Part shown: positions 20,638 through 36,500 of the stretch, piece after piece
How positions within the stretch are numbered: position 1 is the stretch's first letter
How the letters are laid out: each line of letters starts with the position of its first letter
Source of the DNA: Symbiodinium natans
Lineage: Eukaryota; Sar; Dinophyceae; Suessiales; Symbiodiniaceae
NCBI GenBank assembly: GCA_905221605.1
Contig: CAJNDS010002068.1
Span: 395,001 to 459,000 of the forward strand
Length of the DNA stretch: 64,000 nt
Direction of reading: 5' to 3'
Notes under the pieces: model-generated
What the model was told of the DNA's origin: nothing
Databases searched by the model: none
The model's input: the letters and a program-made list of their open reading frames with translations, nothing else
Position numbers and translations under genes: made by a program

Positions 20638-22184
20638 GGAAATCAGGCTTGAGATCCAAGATCCTGGAAATTGTCACCAAGGGAACCTCAAACTCTTGGA
20701 CGATTCCCCAAGTGCTCACATCATGTTAAAGCTCCCGGACGGGCTTCTCCCAGTTGTTTGAAAAACAAAAAACTCTTGCAAGGTTTCAAAAAGTGACCGT
20801 TCAACAAAGGCTATGGAGTTTGGAGATTGCACAGTGGTCTTTCAACATCTTGAATATTTGGAGGAAACTTCCATGATTTACCAGGAGGCCATATATTAAT
20901 ATCGAAATCCTGAACCCTAAAAACCCTGAACCCTAAACCCTAAACCCTAAACTCTAAACCCTAAACCTTTCGGAATGTTAAGGGCGTTCAATTTGACAGC
21001 AGGTGCAAGGTGAGTCTCAGAGGACGTTGCTTGGGAATTGCAGCTTTGGATAGCTGTTCTAAGAGGACCCCTGATCGTCAGGGTACCCAAAAGACTCAAA
21101 GGAATGATCAGATGTAAAACTGATGTAAAGGTCTATCGATACTAGGCTAGACTCTACTATACCATATAACCCCAGGATTCATGTCATATGGGTGTAGACT
21201 TCAGAAGCACGTCCCCCTTATTATTACATCTTCAACCGTAAACCTTAAACCCTCAACCCTCTGACACGGACGGAAAACCACTGATACGGCACTCGCTCGC
21301 CTGCAGAATTTGGTCCGTCCGCAGGCCATCTGTGCAGCCGTGCGCATCTGCCCTCGCACCTCCTGCAAGCACACATATATAGGGTTAGGGTCTAGGATCT
21401 AGGGTTTAGGGTTTCGAGTTTAGGGTTTAGGGTTTTGGGCTTAGGGTATAGGGTTTAGGGTTTAGGGTTTTAGGCTGAGGCTTTTAGGGTTTTAGGGTTC
21501 AGGGTTTAGGGGTTTAGGGTTTTAGGGTTTAGGGTTTGTGCGCCAAGCCCGGCCACTGCGACAGGCACGCAGCCGCCCAAACCATCATGGTTACAGCAGG
21601 GTTTGCTGTACACAGGTACAGAGATAACCTTCAAGGAGCGTGGGGCGGGCTCTGGGCCTCGGCCTCTAGCTTCCGTTGCGTGCCGCGTTTTTGTTCGACG
21701 CTTTCTGCCTCTGTGGGCTTGCGGCGTCCCTACCTTGAAAGCACGCCTGCGCCTGCTCGAATGCAGGCGCGGGCAAATCATACTGCTGCTTTGCCGGACT
21801 CATGATAATGAACCGAGCAAGTGTACGCGACCCATTTTTCCCTCCACAGCTGCCGACCAATAGGTGGTGGCCACTGAACTTAGGGTTGCGGGACCTTGTG
21901 GGATTTGGTTTGACAAGGAACTGGATGTCTTGGACACCAGTCACCAAGTGAAGGTAGAAAATTCAAAGGTCGTTGAGAACAAAAACATGCCTCTTATCAG
22001 AATGCACGGCCAACAGCGACCTTCCAACTTTCTGGGCGCCACAGCGACATCGTAGCAGGGGCAGTTAAACGCCCTTGATGTAACAAGCTTGGCACACCTT
22101 GAAAAAAAAACAACTGCGGGCACATATGGGGGCCTCTGATGCTCTAAGGTTCTTGCTTCCACCGATCGGGGTTTTGAGAAGCCC
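20638..22184. other. Region 3' of the membrane protein gene, no supported gene
   Basis: Contains CCCTAAA (20925-20965) and degenerate TTTAGGG (21380-21537) arrays. 21290-21370 is exon-like on both strands and 21540-22180 has short frames on both strands. Nothing could be chained by splice phase. Confidence 0.4.
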
Positions 22185-25929
<3,745 letters not shown>

Positions 25930-25999
25930 CTAGCTGGTAAAAGCCATGGCTGCGCTCAAAAAGCGCTGACCCTGAAACACCTTCGGCCACTACTAACAA

Positions 26000-27370
26000 C
26001 CCCGAAAATCATCCATGAAATCCCCACACGAAATACCGGTGCACCCGGGCGCAGAGTCTGGGTTTAATGGCAGCAGTTGATGTGAACTGCTGTGGACGGC
26101 AATCGTGCTCCAGACTCGGCAAGAAGCAAGAAGCCTGGGCTAAGCAGAAGCAGCAACATTACATATCACGTACATTGATAACTGTAGTTGCATTGGCAGT
26201 TCTTGGTCTGGGGAGCAGAAAACACCACACCAGCTGCATGTCAAAGGCTCGTGAGATGCGAGCTGCATGACATGCCCGCTGCGGCCTGTTCCCTCTCAGT
26301 GGGGTTGTTCGCGACGAGTTTGTCAAACTCTGTCAGCATAGCACCTGGCTTCCTACTGAGGGTTTAGGGTTTAGGGTTTAGGGTTTAGGGTTTAGGGTTG
26401 AGGGTAATCAGAGGCTTCGTAGCCCCAAGCCCGGGCGACATCTCTCGAATGTACTGACTGGAGATGGGCCCAAGCACACAATCGAGCTAGTCCTCGGTGG
26501 AACCCTGGCGCAAAAGGCACCCTAAACCCTAAACCCTAAACCCGGTCATGGTACAATCGGCGACCAGAGCCGCAATGTAGGGCTTCGCGGATGTCTGCCC
26601 CCCCCCCCCCCCCGTAAATTGGAGGCGTGGGCTCCTCAATGTTCACATGAGACAATCCCGACATCTTAATCCAGTCATCTCCACCAGAACTTGCTGCCAT
26701 GTGCACTGTGGAGGCTATCGGCGTCTTGCCGGAAGACTTCGAGACAAGCATGCTCCACCGCGAAGGACTTCCAGTGAAACGCCAGCTCGCTCCTGGCTAA
26801 GCCCTAAACCTCAAAAGGCCAAAGCCCAAAAAAGAAGAAGAAGAAGCGTAGCTTTTTTGCCTCCACACTAAGGGCAACGATGCACCCAAACTCCGAGCAA
26901 GCGTCAAGGACAATGTTGGGGCGTTTGGGGGGTTTGGGGAGTTTAATCTAATGATGGGGTTTTACACTCTGGGGGATGACAATCATGACGGCGACGGCGA
27001 CGGCGATTTCGACGATCATACGAGGATGCGACGATACGCTGCACAAGGATGATGAGTATGAGGAGGATGAGAATGATCAATGAAAGAGGACCGACGGCAA
27101 GAAGGAGGAGAAGGCGGATGACGGTGACAGTAACGACCGCCACGACGAAGGATGGTGATAAGGATGCATTTGCAGAGCCCTGATGACAAGCGTGCAATGG
27201 AACTGCCGGCTACCGGCCATCGAGCTACTGCCGGGCAGTGCAAAATTTGACTGAGAGGAGAGGTGAAGAGATTACACCTTGTGCCATCAAGGCTCTTGTT
27301 GATCTCCTCATAGAAGGGCTCGGACTGGCTCTTCGTAGCCCTGCACGCATCGGGATTACAAGTGTCAAAA
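26000..27370. other. Upstream flank of membrane protein gene
   Basis: Short TTTAGGG (26359-26406) and CCCTAAA (26521-26545) arrays, a 15-nt C-run at 26597, and a GAC/GAT-rich low-complexity stretch (26985-27160). Open frames exist (26067-26270 plus) but no splice chain or domain supports a gene. Confidence 0.4.
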
Positions 27371-27371
27371 A

Positions 27372-27461
27372 CTTGGATGTTCCCCCTTATACTAACAGTC
27401 CTTAGTAGGGATCATAGTACCCCTTACTTAGGACTGTTAGCATAAGGGGGAACATCCCAAG
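27372..27461. mobile_element. Hairpin MITE, family B, best-preserved copy (90 bp)
   Basis: CTTGGATGTTCCCCCTTATA at the left pairs almost perfectly with the right arm (CTTGGGATGTTCCCCCTTAT in reverse), and ACTAACAGTCCTTA extends the stem on both sides with one mismatch, so nearly the whole element is palindromic. Confidence 0.88.
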
Positions 27462-27593
27462 TCATCACAAAGAAAAAGCAGGTGAGAAGAAGGTGCATGT
27501 GCGAACGCATCTTATGGGCACATGTGTCCAACAGCTGACAGCTCGAGGCTGACGCTGAAGCGATCTCCCGGGCCACATCTCTCCCAAATCCAC

Positions 27594-27900
27594 GTTAGGG
27601 TTTAGGGTTTAGGGTTTAGGGTTTAGGGTTTAGGGTTTAGGGTTTAGGGTTTAGGGTTCAGGGTTCAGGGTTTAGGGTTTAGGGTTTAGGGTTTAGGGTT
27701 TCAGTGGCTGTTGCCTCAGCTCGGCTGTGCCGTCTGGCAAGGTGGCCACCTGATGGATGCGCGGGTCCGATCATTAGGGCTATAAAGGGAGTTCCGATTG
27801 GGTTTAGTTACCCTTTGGTTTAGGGTTTAGGTTTAGGGTTTAGGGTTTAGGGTTTAGGGTTTAGGGTTTAGGGTTTAGGGTTTAGGTTTTAGGGTCTAGG
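27594..27900 (+). repeat. Two TTTAGGG arrays
   Basis: 27594-27702 and 27815-27900, mostly perfect heptamers, separated by about 110 bp of unique sequence. Confidence 0.92.
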
Positions 27901-28102
27901 CGTGAGTTCCTACAGACAGGGTTGTACCTAGTATTTTGGGGTACATAAGAGGGCGACAGCAAACTATCCTCTTCAGGCTGCTGAGAAGTTTCAGCGGGAG
28001 GTATAGGATATTAGGGGAGGGAGCAAACCAGTCCATCAGGAAATGGGTTTGCTTGCGTCTCCCGCGAGCGACTTGAAACATATCATCCCAGCCTGTCGTT
28101 CT

Positions 28103-28308
28103 TGAGAAGGGCTTTGGGTCTCTGTAAAGCATTTCCGGAGGAGCTTGCGCGATTTGAGGGATCAAACGTGCGCGTGGCTGAGCTCAAGCCACCTTTACAA
28201 GCTGTGACAGCTGTTGACATCGCAGCAGCTGCTGAAACAAGCGAAAGGGCTTCCCCCCACTTCCCCACCATGGAACTGACTGCCATGCTGCTACTATACT
28301 CCCCTTAG
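28103..28308 (+). CDS. Candidate terminal exon, plus strand
   Basis: Open frame with clear protein character (LCKAFPEELARFEGSNVRV, TAVDIAAAAETSERASPHF) ending LLLYSP at TAG 28308. An AG acceptor precedes it near 28100. The minus frame is lower quality. No family recognised. Confidence 0.45.
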
Positions 28309-28498
28309 AACCTGAATAAACATGTTTAATATCCTCGTGGGTTTTATATAAACAAAAAAAGATCCCAAGGGGATATAGGCAAAGGCTGCGGCCTCGAGTT
28401 TCAGCCGCTTGAACAGCGTCGCAAGGCGCTTCATGCCACAAAACACTTTAGCCTGCAGCGCGTTCAAGGCTAGCAGGCAGAGGCATGGAGGTGCTAAG

Positions 28499-28762
28499 TT
28501 TAGGGTTTAGGGTTTAGGGTTTAGGGTTTAGGGTTTGGGGTTTAGGGTGTAGGGGTGTAGGGGTGTAGGGGTGTAGGGGTGTAGGGGTTAGGGGTTAGGG
28601 GTTAGGGGTTAGGGGTTAGGGGTTAGGGGTTAGGGGTTAGGGGTTAGGGGTTAGGGGTTAGGGGTTAGGGGTTAGGGGTTAGGGGTTAGGGTTTAGGGTT
28701 TAGGGTTTAGGGTTTAGGGTTTAGGGTTTAGGGTTTAGGGTTTAGGGTTTAGGGTTTAGGGT
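28499..28762 (+). repeat. Mosaic telomeric array: TTTAGGG, GGGGTGTA, GGGGTTA, TTTAGGG
   Basis: Normal heptamers enclose a block of GGGTGTAGG octamers and about 20 GGGGTTA heptamers (28585-28688). Each variant is internally homogeneous, giving nested expansion. Confidence 0.93.
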
Positions 28763-29177
28763 AAGAAGCTTTGCAGCTGGGAGGGCTGTCCACTTCATGC
28801 TGAATGAAGGCACAGCAGCTTGAAAGAACGACCTATATCATCATGCTGCAAGCACCCGTTTGCGCTGCCGCAGTGTACATGCTTCCTGCTTGCCCAAGCT
28901 GCATCACCGAGGTGCTCTATGAACTCCTGAAACAGCCCCAAAAACCCGCACTCAGCCGATTCTCAACTCCATAGTCTCACAAAGCACTCCCGGTTCCTAA
29001 GCCCTAAACCCTAAACCCTAAACCCTAAACCCTAAACCCTAAACCCTAAACCGCGTCCTCCGACGCGAGGATCTTCCTGCACGCGAAACTCCCAACGCGT
29101 CCAACGATGCAGCGCCGGATGCATTTGGAAGCTCTTACCGTTGGGCCGGGCTTTGGGTTCCAAACTTTCTTTGGGTC

Positions 29178-29402
29178 GAGGGTTTAGGGTTTAGGGTTTA
29201 GGGTATAGGGTTTAGGGTTTAGGGTTTAGGGTTTAGGGTTTAGGGTTTAGGGTTTAGGGTTTAGGGTTTAGGGTTTAGGGTTTGGGGTTTTTTAGGTTTA
29301 GGGTTTAGGGTTTAGGGTTTAGGTTTAGGGTTTAGGGTTTAGGGTTTAGGGTTTAGGGTTTAGGGTTTAGGGTTTAGGGTTTAGGGTTTAGGGGGTTTAG
29401 GG
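29178..29402 (+). repeat. TTTAGGG array carrying the LTR-element insertion
   Basis: About 30 heptamers end at ...TTTAGGG, directly abutting the LTR at 29403. The same repeat resumes at 38073 as TAGGGTTTAGGG, so the element interrupted one array. A plus-strand open segment just left of it (29053-29178) may be an exon. Confidence 0.95.
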
Positions 29403-29620
29403 TACGGGGGGCAACCGAAGGAGGACAGGGAACAAAACAGTCAACCCCAACAGAAGCCCTTGATCCCCTGGACCAACCAACAACAAACCAACCCAAAACA
29501 CCAAGCACCCTTTGTTCTCGAGGCGCATGGCCCGATCTTGAGCCATAAAGATTACCGGGTATGTTGACCCTTCAACTTCCAACACCAACTCCTTTCTACA
29601 ATACCAACTGCAGCTCCGCA
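29403..29620 (-). repeat. 3' LTR (218 bp)
   Basis: Direct repeat of 37855-38072 with one difference in 218 bp. In element sense it runs TGCGGAGCTG to CCCCCCGTA. One frame stays open across the whole LTR, which probably has no coding meaning. It contains the spliced-leader-like segment at 29537-29557. Confidence 0.96.
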
Positions 29621-29630
29621 CTCCCCCTGT
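29621..29630 (-). promoter_or_regulatory. Polypurine tract
   Basis: ACAGGGGGAG in element sense, immediately upstream of the TG that opens the 3' LTR, the expected position for plus-strand priming. A perfect palindrome GTCCTAGGATTTCCTAGGAC (29629-29648) adjoins it. Confidence 0.8.
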
Positions 29631-29648
29631 CCTAGGATTTCCTAGGAC

Positions 29649-29990
29649 ACATTGGAGGTGCAGATCTTTGGCCAAAAACTGCCATTAGGGCAGCAGCCAA
29701 CTGCTTGAAATGCACAATATGGTTTTACGTCATCCAGGACGAAATTATAGCACATTGGCTAAACCCACTAACCACAGAGAATCTTTTTTCACCATGATCC
29801 TCTTTTCATTGAAGACTCTTCGGCCTTCTTCACCACAAACTGTGGTCTTCGCTACGCGAAAAGCTACTGACTTCTACTATCAGGGATTTCCATACCCTTA
29901 ATAGTAACCACCATATTTTCAGCACATTGGCTGATCCAGCGCACCTGTCTTCTGAAAGAGAAAAACCATCCCTTCATCCATACCATCCAG
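29649..29990 (-). other. 3' untranslated region of the LTR element
   Basis: About 340 bp between the last stop (29991) and the purine tract. No frame of note. AGCACATTGGCT occurs twice (29750 and 29920 region). Nothing pol-like. Confidence 0.6.
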
Positions 29991-32900
29991 TCACTTCTTC
30001 TTCCGATGGGTATCGATACTGAGGTGAAGTCGCAGCAGAACATACTCTAGGTCCGAAACTGTAAGAACAGGATCCTGCACGCACCTTTGAATTGAGGATA
30101 CCAATCCTTCTCTCTTTGCGTCCTCAATCGCTTGGCAAGATTGACCCAGCTCTGCATCCACAGCAGTAGACGCTTGCGCATCCACATCAGAGGAACGATC
30201 CTTTTCCTCAGGACCTTTCACCACTACCACCTCTTCCTTTTTGGGGCTTTGACTTTTCTCCTTCTTCTTCGTCTTTCCCACGACGCTTGACTTTGTGCGC
30301 ATTTTCGAGGCTTTTTCCCCTGCAGAAACCACCGCATTGGATGATGATCCACCCTTCTCAATGTTCGCCGGCATCTTCTTCGGCTTTGGAACCATGAGAG
30401 TGTAAGGATCTTCGATAGCTGCAGTTTTCCTCTTCTTTTTGACCTTTTTCACCTCCTCCTCAACGGCAACCTCCGTCTCCGAAGTCTCAACCACCTCCTT
30501 TTCGGCAGGAATATCCTTGCTGGACTCCCTTTCTAGGGACCTCTTTTTGCCTCTTTTGGGATCTTTCTCTTCTCCCACGTTGGCTCGCTCGAACCATATC
30601 CTCAGGTCATTGACCCATTCTTCCACCTCCGCGAGCGAAACCTCATACGACTTCACTATTTCGTGAAGTTCCAGCAAGGACAGCATACCAGTGGTCCACG
30701 AACACCATTCTCTATCCATCTGGTCAGCGTCTCCATTGAACTTCAGGAGTTTGAACAGTGGGTCCGCCTCTGCACGAGCCAAATCTGACTTGCCATTGGA
30801 CAGAAATGAAATCGCCTCCATCAACAGTTCCACCATTTTGGTATCATCGTCATAAACCATGAAATCCTCCTCACCATCATCGAACCGTTCAGGAGAGATC
30901 TCCTTTTCTCCACCTTTTGCACCAGAACTTCTCCTTGGACCGTCCCTTGGGGGCGTCCTTGGAGACCTTGGCCTCTGTTCATCCAGCGGATCACCATGCT
31001 CAAAGACACACCTGTCCCCATAACGACACTTCCCAGACTGAGCAAACTGGATACACCTTACACCAGTTGCATCATGCGAGAACGCACACTCCTTTCCAGC
31101 GAAGCAGGGTCTCCCCGCCACATAGTATTTGCACCAATACGAATGCAGCACCACATCATCTTCTGAATGGATGAGTTTGCAGTCTTCACCAAATTTGCAG
31201 CGATCTTTTCCCCTGCTGAACCAATAGCAGAAGCCTTTCTTCCTCTTCTCCAAGCGCTCCGCCTCGTACCGGTCCATAGGGCGATTCTGCTCTACATGAA
31301 CATTGCCATGTACCTGAGAACTGCTCCCTTCACCCAAGGTGCTATCAGTATTTGATGCTTGGAGTACAGCTGGAAAACCTGGCCTTGGTCCTACCACCTT
31401 CATGATTGGTTTTCCGCCAGCTCCTGAGCCACGCTGAGACGATCCAAAAACATTGAACATTTTCATGAAGGCCTTTCTAGCGCCGATCTTCTGCACCCTT
31501 TTGATTGGATGTTTCATTGCTCCAACCTTGCATCCAGATACGTTCAAACGACACAACCTCCTATACCCAGCTCTATATCCCTTCTTCCAAAGAGCCATGA
31601 GAATTCTAGAGGCAGTAACATTCTCCACCTCCACCTTTTCCAACTGTCCCTCACTTTCCGGAACAAACCCATCCAACCTATCCATATCTGAAGACCTTTC
31701 CATCCTTTTTGACACCACTTCGTCGAGGTAGTCTTCAGAGATCCAGAGTAAGTTCCTCTTAGAGGAAAGATTGTCACCATTGTCTGGTCCTTCACCAGGA
31801 TACCCCTTTGTGCTGTCAAAGATCTTACCAGTCGTGCGGTCCTGCGTAGAAAAATCCCAGTTGGAAGTAACGCGAGCATACACTGACCACAAGAACATCC
31901 TTGTGCCAGCCAATCTTGACGACCCACTGGATGTCTCCTCTTCTGGGGAAACTTCTGGCGCTTTGCCATCCCTTCCAGTGTCACCAATTGTCTCACCTCC
32001 AGCATCTTCAATGGGAATAGGGGATTCATTGTTCCCTTGATCAAGTACCGCATCTTCCTGTCCAAGAATCTCCAGCACCATTGTGGAAGGATCCACTTCC
32101 TCATCAGCATCGTCGTCCATCCTTTTCCAGAGAACCTCCAATTGATCGGCACATGTCGCCGCCTGAAGAAACTCCATCAATTGAGCCTTCCCGCGCTGCC
32201 AGAGAAATTCCGAAATCACCACTGACCCTTGGCCTCCTAGGGTAAGGAACGGAGCAACCAACTTGGCTACCCTCGCCATAAGTTCAACGTGAACTTCCAC
32301 GCCTGGACTGCGACTCCAATCGTAGGCAATTGCCTCCATAGCAGTTCCAAACTTATCAGTATTTTTGAATTCCCCTTCCAGACCAGGAGACAGCAATGCA
32401 CCCATCACCGAGAGAGGATAATTTCCCACCACCGGCAGACACGGATTGTCATGGAACGAATGATGCAAATCACCATAATGTCCTTGATCTCTCCTTTGAA
32501 AAAGGAGTGCCCCAGTCCCTAGCTGGGCATTCAATTCATCCACTTGAACCATTTCAGCACATATCCTCTGTGCTGCAGTTGCTATTGCCGGCCAGATGGT
32601 ACGATCGGTCAAACCGCTACGCATAACCCAATCAGTTGTTGGCGACTGAATCAGCATTCGTGGATCATACACCATGACCACCATTGCACCATCATCCATT
32701 GACTGATCAGCATCGTCCTCCAGTGCCAGGTTCAAATCCTGTTCACTTGCACCTTCGGATGACATGCTAATAACCAAATTTCGATCCATCTTATTGGACC
32801 CCTTCTGACAGTCCCTTTGCCCCACAGGCAACTTGCCGACAGCAACCTTCCAATAAATCCGACTCAGGAGGCCCTTGATAAGCAATTGCTGAGGGTCCCT

Positions 32901-33512
32901 CTTCACCGGACGAACATCCAATGTCTTCGCACCATCACCACGGAGTTCATTGCTCCCACCTTCTCCTTCTTTTTGACCAGTCTCCTCGCCAGAAATTTGC
33001 ACTGCTCCTTCCAGCGCCGTCTCCTGTCCAGCCACTTCTTGCCCAGGAAGAACTTGAGCGCTTTCAGATACATTCACCTGTCCAGCAACACCTTGCCCAG
33101 GTAAAACCTCATCCGTGGAGCCCACCGCCAGCGAACCAACTATAACTGAGCCATCCCTTGCTCTTTTTTGAGACTGTTCAGTTCGACGAGAAGGTTGTGG
33201 TAGCGAAAAAACTTGAGAAGTCACTTCTTGGCGGGTCTCCCCCCGCGACGCTTTGTCGCGCCCTTCGCCAAGGTGAACCAATTTTTTCTGCCCATCATTG
33301 GGGCTTGAAGAACCATCCATCGGAACATTGCCACGAATCGCAGTTCTCTGTGAATCCCTTTCTCGCAAAAAGATTTCCCTCATGCGTCGCGCGGGTCTCT
33401 TCCTCGCTTGAATCGCCTGAGGAATCGGCATAAGAGACCAAAGCCTCTGCCTGATCATCATCATCCACCACATCTGCCCACGCTCTGCTGAACCGATACG
33501 ACAACCCACCAC
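29991..33512 (-). CDS. LTR-element ORF3: CCCH zinc-finger protein
   Basis: Open for 1,173 codons; the useful part probably starts near 33370, where it takes over from ORF2 in the +1 frame. Three CCCH fingers lie at about residues 762-782 (CYWFSRGKDRCKFGEDCKLI then H), 794-813 and 820-839 (CIQFAQSGKCRYGDRCVFEH). The region 300-480 is helical and acidic, 640-690 is basic, and the C-terminal third is highly charged with Lys-rich clusters (KKVKKKRKT). CCCH fingers generally bind RNA. No catalytic motif of a polymerase, integrase or protease is visible. It ends HRKKK at 29991. It could be a separately initiated protein or the C-terminal part of a single 2,600-residue product made by frameshifting. 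Confidence 0.85.
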   Translation of the reverse strand: MVGCRIGSAERGQMWWMMMIRQRLWSLMPIPQAIQARKRPARRMREIFLRERDSQRTAIRGNVPMDGSSSPNDGQKKLVHLGEGRDKASRGETRQEVTSQVFSLPQPSRRTEQSQKRARDGSVIVGSLAVGSTDEVLPGQGVAGQVNVSESAQVLPGQEVAGQETALEGAVQISGEETGQKEGEGGSNELRGDGAKTLDVRPVKRDPQQLLIKGLLSRIYWKVAVGKLPVGQRDCQKGSNKMDRNLVISMSSEGASEQDLNLALEDDADQSMDDGAMVVMVYDPRMLIQSPTTDWVMRSGLTDRTIWPAIATAAQRICAEMVQVDELNAQLGTGALLFQRRDQGHYGDLHHSFHDNPCLPVVGNYPLSVMGALLSPGLEGEFKNTDKFGTAMEAIAYDWSRSPGVEVHVELMARVAKLVAPFLTLGGQGSVVISEFLWQRGKAQLMEFLQAATCADQLEVLWKRMDDDADEEVDPSTMVLEILGQEDAVLDQGNNESPIPIEDAGGETIGDTGRDGKAPEVSPEEETSSGSSRLAGTRMFLWSVYARVTSNWDFSTQDRTTGKIFDSTKGYPGEGPDNGDNLSSKRNLLWISEDYLDEVVSKRMERSSDMDRLDGFVPESEGQLEKVEVENVTASRILMALWKKGYRAGYRRLCRLNVSGCKVGAMKHPIKRVQKIGARKAFMKMFNVFGSSQRGSGAGGKPIMKVVGPRPGFPAVLQASNTDSTLGEGSSSQVHGNVHVEQNRPMDRYEAERLEKRKKGFCYWFSRGKDRCKFGEDCKLIHSEDDVVLHSYWCKYYVAGRPCFAGKECAFSHDATGVRCIQFAQSGKCRYGDRCVFEHGDPLDEQRPRSPRTPPRDGPRRSSGAKGGEKEISPERFDDGEEDFMVYDDDTKMVELLMEAISFLSNGKSDLARAEADPLFKLLKFNGDADQMDREWCSWTTGMLSLLELHEIVKSYEVSLAEVEEWVNDLRIWFERANVGEEKDPKRGKKRSLERESSKDIPAEKEVVETSETEVAVEEEVKKVKKKRKTAAIEDPYTLMVPKPKKMPANIEKGGSSSNAVVSAGEKASKMRTKSSVVGKTKKKEKSQSPKKEEVVVVKGPEEKDRSSDVDAQASTAVDAELGQSCQAIEDAKREGLVSSIQRCVQDPVLTVSDLEYVLLRLHLSIDTHRKKK

Positions 33513-36500
33513 GAGGCTTCAGTTCCAGTGGTTTTGGCTTTTCCACCACTTCCGCCGGCTGCACTCGCCGTTGTGAGCGAGAGCGTGGCACCTGTCGCAC
33601 CTGTTTTTTATCCAGCAAAGGCCTTCCCCTTTTTACAGGGTTTGATCTTGACCGATACTTTTTTGTTGGCGGGTTCACCGGCGGCATTCCAACTCCCACC
33701 AACTGCAGCTTCTGTACGCACAGCGGAGACCTCTGCGCAAGCGTCCAAGCGTCCCGGTACTTGACCTTATCAAAAAGCTCCCGATAGGAGCCTCGCGGCA
33801 TTGTTTTTGCACCGGAGCCTTCAGCTTCACGCACCTGAGCGAGGGTTCGCACCGCCTCTCTTCCAGCTTCCTTGCTCCCAGAAGATTGTTGTACCCGTAC
33901 AGATGCATCGGAAGGAACTGCTTTTTCCGGTCCCTCCGGACGATATCGGACACCACCCACCAATTGCAGAATTTTGCATGCTGTCACTTTGTTGATCCCT
34001 TTGTCAACCAGATCCTCCACAAAGATGAACTCCTGCAGGTCCGACACATTGGTCACACCAAGTGTAATCATCACCTCACTCACATGAGGGGTATACACCC
34101 AAAGGTGTTCGTTGCGAGCCATCCAATTTTCAATTGGCTCCTCTGGATTTTGAAGCAGAGTACCAGTGGACTCAGCCACCGAATTTTTTTGTTCATCATC
34201 TTCTGCTTCATCCAGGGTACCTTTTTCACCTTGTTTTTGTGACACATTGGTCATTTGCAGCGCTTTTGGCGCCGAGGATGACGAAGATTCTGCTCCCCCA
34301 CTTACCGGTGGTTGAAAGGCGTTCCTGTCGGGAATCTCCAATCCTCTTCCCCTATGAAATGACACATGGTTCGCCAAGTTCACCAGATGCTTCAATTGGG
34401 CCAGCCGGTCTTCAGACATTTCTTCGTGAGAGTACTTGCAGCCATATCGCACGCGACATCTCCCTCTGAGGTAGTAGTCGAAGCAGCAATGATGGAACCC
34501 CGCGTCCCTTAGTGCCTTCCTGGAAGCATTGTCCCAAGATTTGCCGGGTTCCCAAGTCCCTTCCAATGCTATGTCATCGTCGTGAAGATACCTGCATGTA
34601 GTCCCATATTTACAACCACCTTGATTGTAATACAGACACAGCCGACTTTTTGGCTCACCCAACGTAGGTTCACCCTTTGATGCACCTTTACCAAAGTTGT
34701 ACTTGGCCCGGAAGGCTGAATCCTCCCGCTCCTGCTGTGCCTCATCCACTGTGCCTTCCTCTGTAGGAGGGTCACCAATGTTCCCATCCTCATCTCCAGC
34801 TTTTTGGCTGTTCTTTGGCTCAGTTGATCCTCCTCCTGGCCAACCTTCACCATAACGACGATGCTCATAGGAACACTCATCACCATTGCGACACCTTCCC
34901 TGATTGAAGAACTTGCACAGCTTGCTGTATCCAGGTGACACAGTCTTTGGAGTCATGTGAGCCTTTTTGTACTGGTCAGGATCCATGTAGGCTTCCATTG
35001 GCTTGCCCTTCCTTTTACTCATGGATTCCACTGCACCATCAAGCTCCTGCAAAAATCGCTTGGTGTCCAGCCAAAGCGCGTTCCAAAGCTCATCTTCCCC
35101 TTGACTCAGCACCGTTGCCACCGCTTCACCCACAACTGGTCGAGTAAATCTCCTTTTCCTACATGCCAGTTCGAAGAGCGCGTTGTGGTACTGTTTTCGG
35201 GAAAAGGTGGTTATCTTTCCCAAGCCTGTGCCTTCTGTACCATCGGGCTTCCAACCATCACTTTGCAAGATGCCATACGCGCGCCGAGCTTCCGCATTCA
35301 GGAATGCATGATCTGCAACACACTCCTGTAGCTCTTCCATTGGACGACCCAACAGCATCCCAGTGATTTTGCCCACATAGGCCTTATCAGCCTTTCCATC
35401 CTCAAGAAGAGCTTTATAGATCTTTTCTCCATAAAGCTGCCTTTCCTCTCGTTCTTCTGAGGATAACTCCTGATCAGCAAACCCTTCATCGGATTGCTCT
35501 TCCTCCCGTTTCCAGTCCCATTGACTGTTGGAATCTTGGCACCATTGACCAGCATACCATGAATCTGTCCACCACGTACTCCAGCCGCTGGCTTTCCATT
35601 TGCGCAGCGTCGAAGAAGAGTCCTCCTCGTCCTCTTCCAAAACCAGAAAGGTGTCCAAGATCACGGTACCATCATCTTCCACTCGTTTCACTGTTCCATT
35701 GACAGTATCACCAAATTTGAACTGATGTGCGTTGTTCCCTTCTGCAGGAACCAATACATTCACATCACCATGGTCCAAAAAAGCTCCATACCCATTGATG
35801 CAGCGCACTAGACCAACGATCTCATCTCCCTCTTGATAGCAATGTTCCCCAGGTGAATCCAAGGCTCCCGCTCGGGGCACTTTCTTTGCATGCTCTTCAG
35901 CAACCATCTCTGTATCATCGGCTCCTGGAACATCCTTTGTTTCCACCCTTGGGTCACACTGCTCGTCCTGCCCCTGCACGAGTCCCACAAGATCATCCAT
36001 CTTGTGCTCCAGGGGCTCAGGACCTTCCTTTTTTCCAGCCAATGGCTTTGCCTCATCTGTTGCAGTTCGCTCGGTGTCGACTTCCGGCGAGCTTCCAGAC
36101 GGCAATACTTCCCCCTTTATGGGAGCAGACCCATCATTGGAGTCCTTTGTCACGCCTTCTGCAGCAGGCAAATTTTCTTCCACTGCAGGGCTATTGAATT
36201 GCTCATCCACGGCAGGTACATTTTCTTCCACCGCAGGCTCCTTTGGCTCCATGGTTTCCAAAGGAGAATTGCCACCATCATTGACCACAGCTGCCTCATC
36301 GGCTCCGGTGTAGCCCTTGCCATTTCGTTCCTCGCGGCTAACTTCAGGTTGCACCAGTGCGTCCACCTGTGAACCTCCGTCATCAGCTGCTGCGGAGACC
36401 TGCGCCCCATTGTTGCAGTCGCCCGTGCAACGTGACACCATATGCACCTCAACCCGTGCTTCTTTCGCACTCCAGGTACTATCTGGCGCATTGACCCGCG

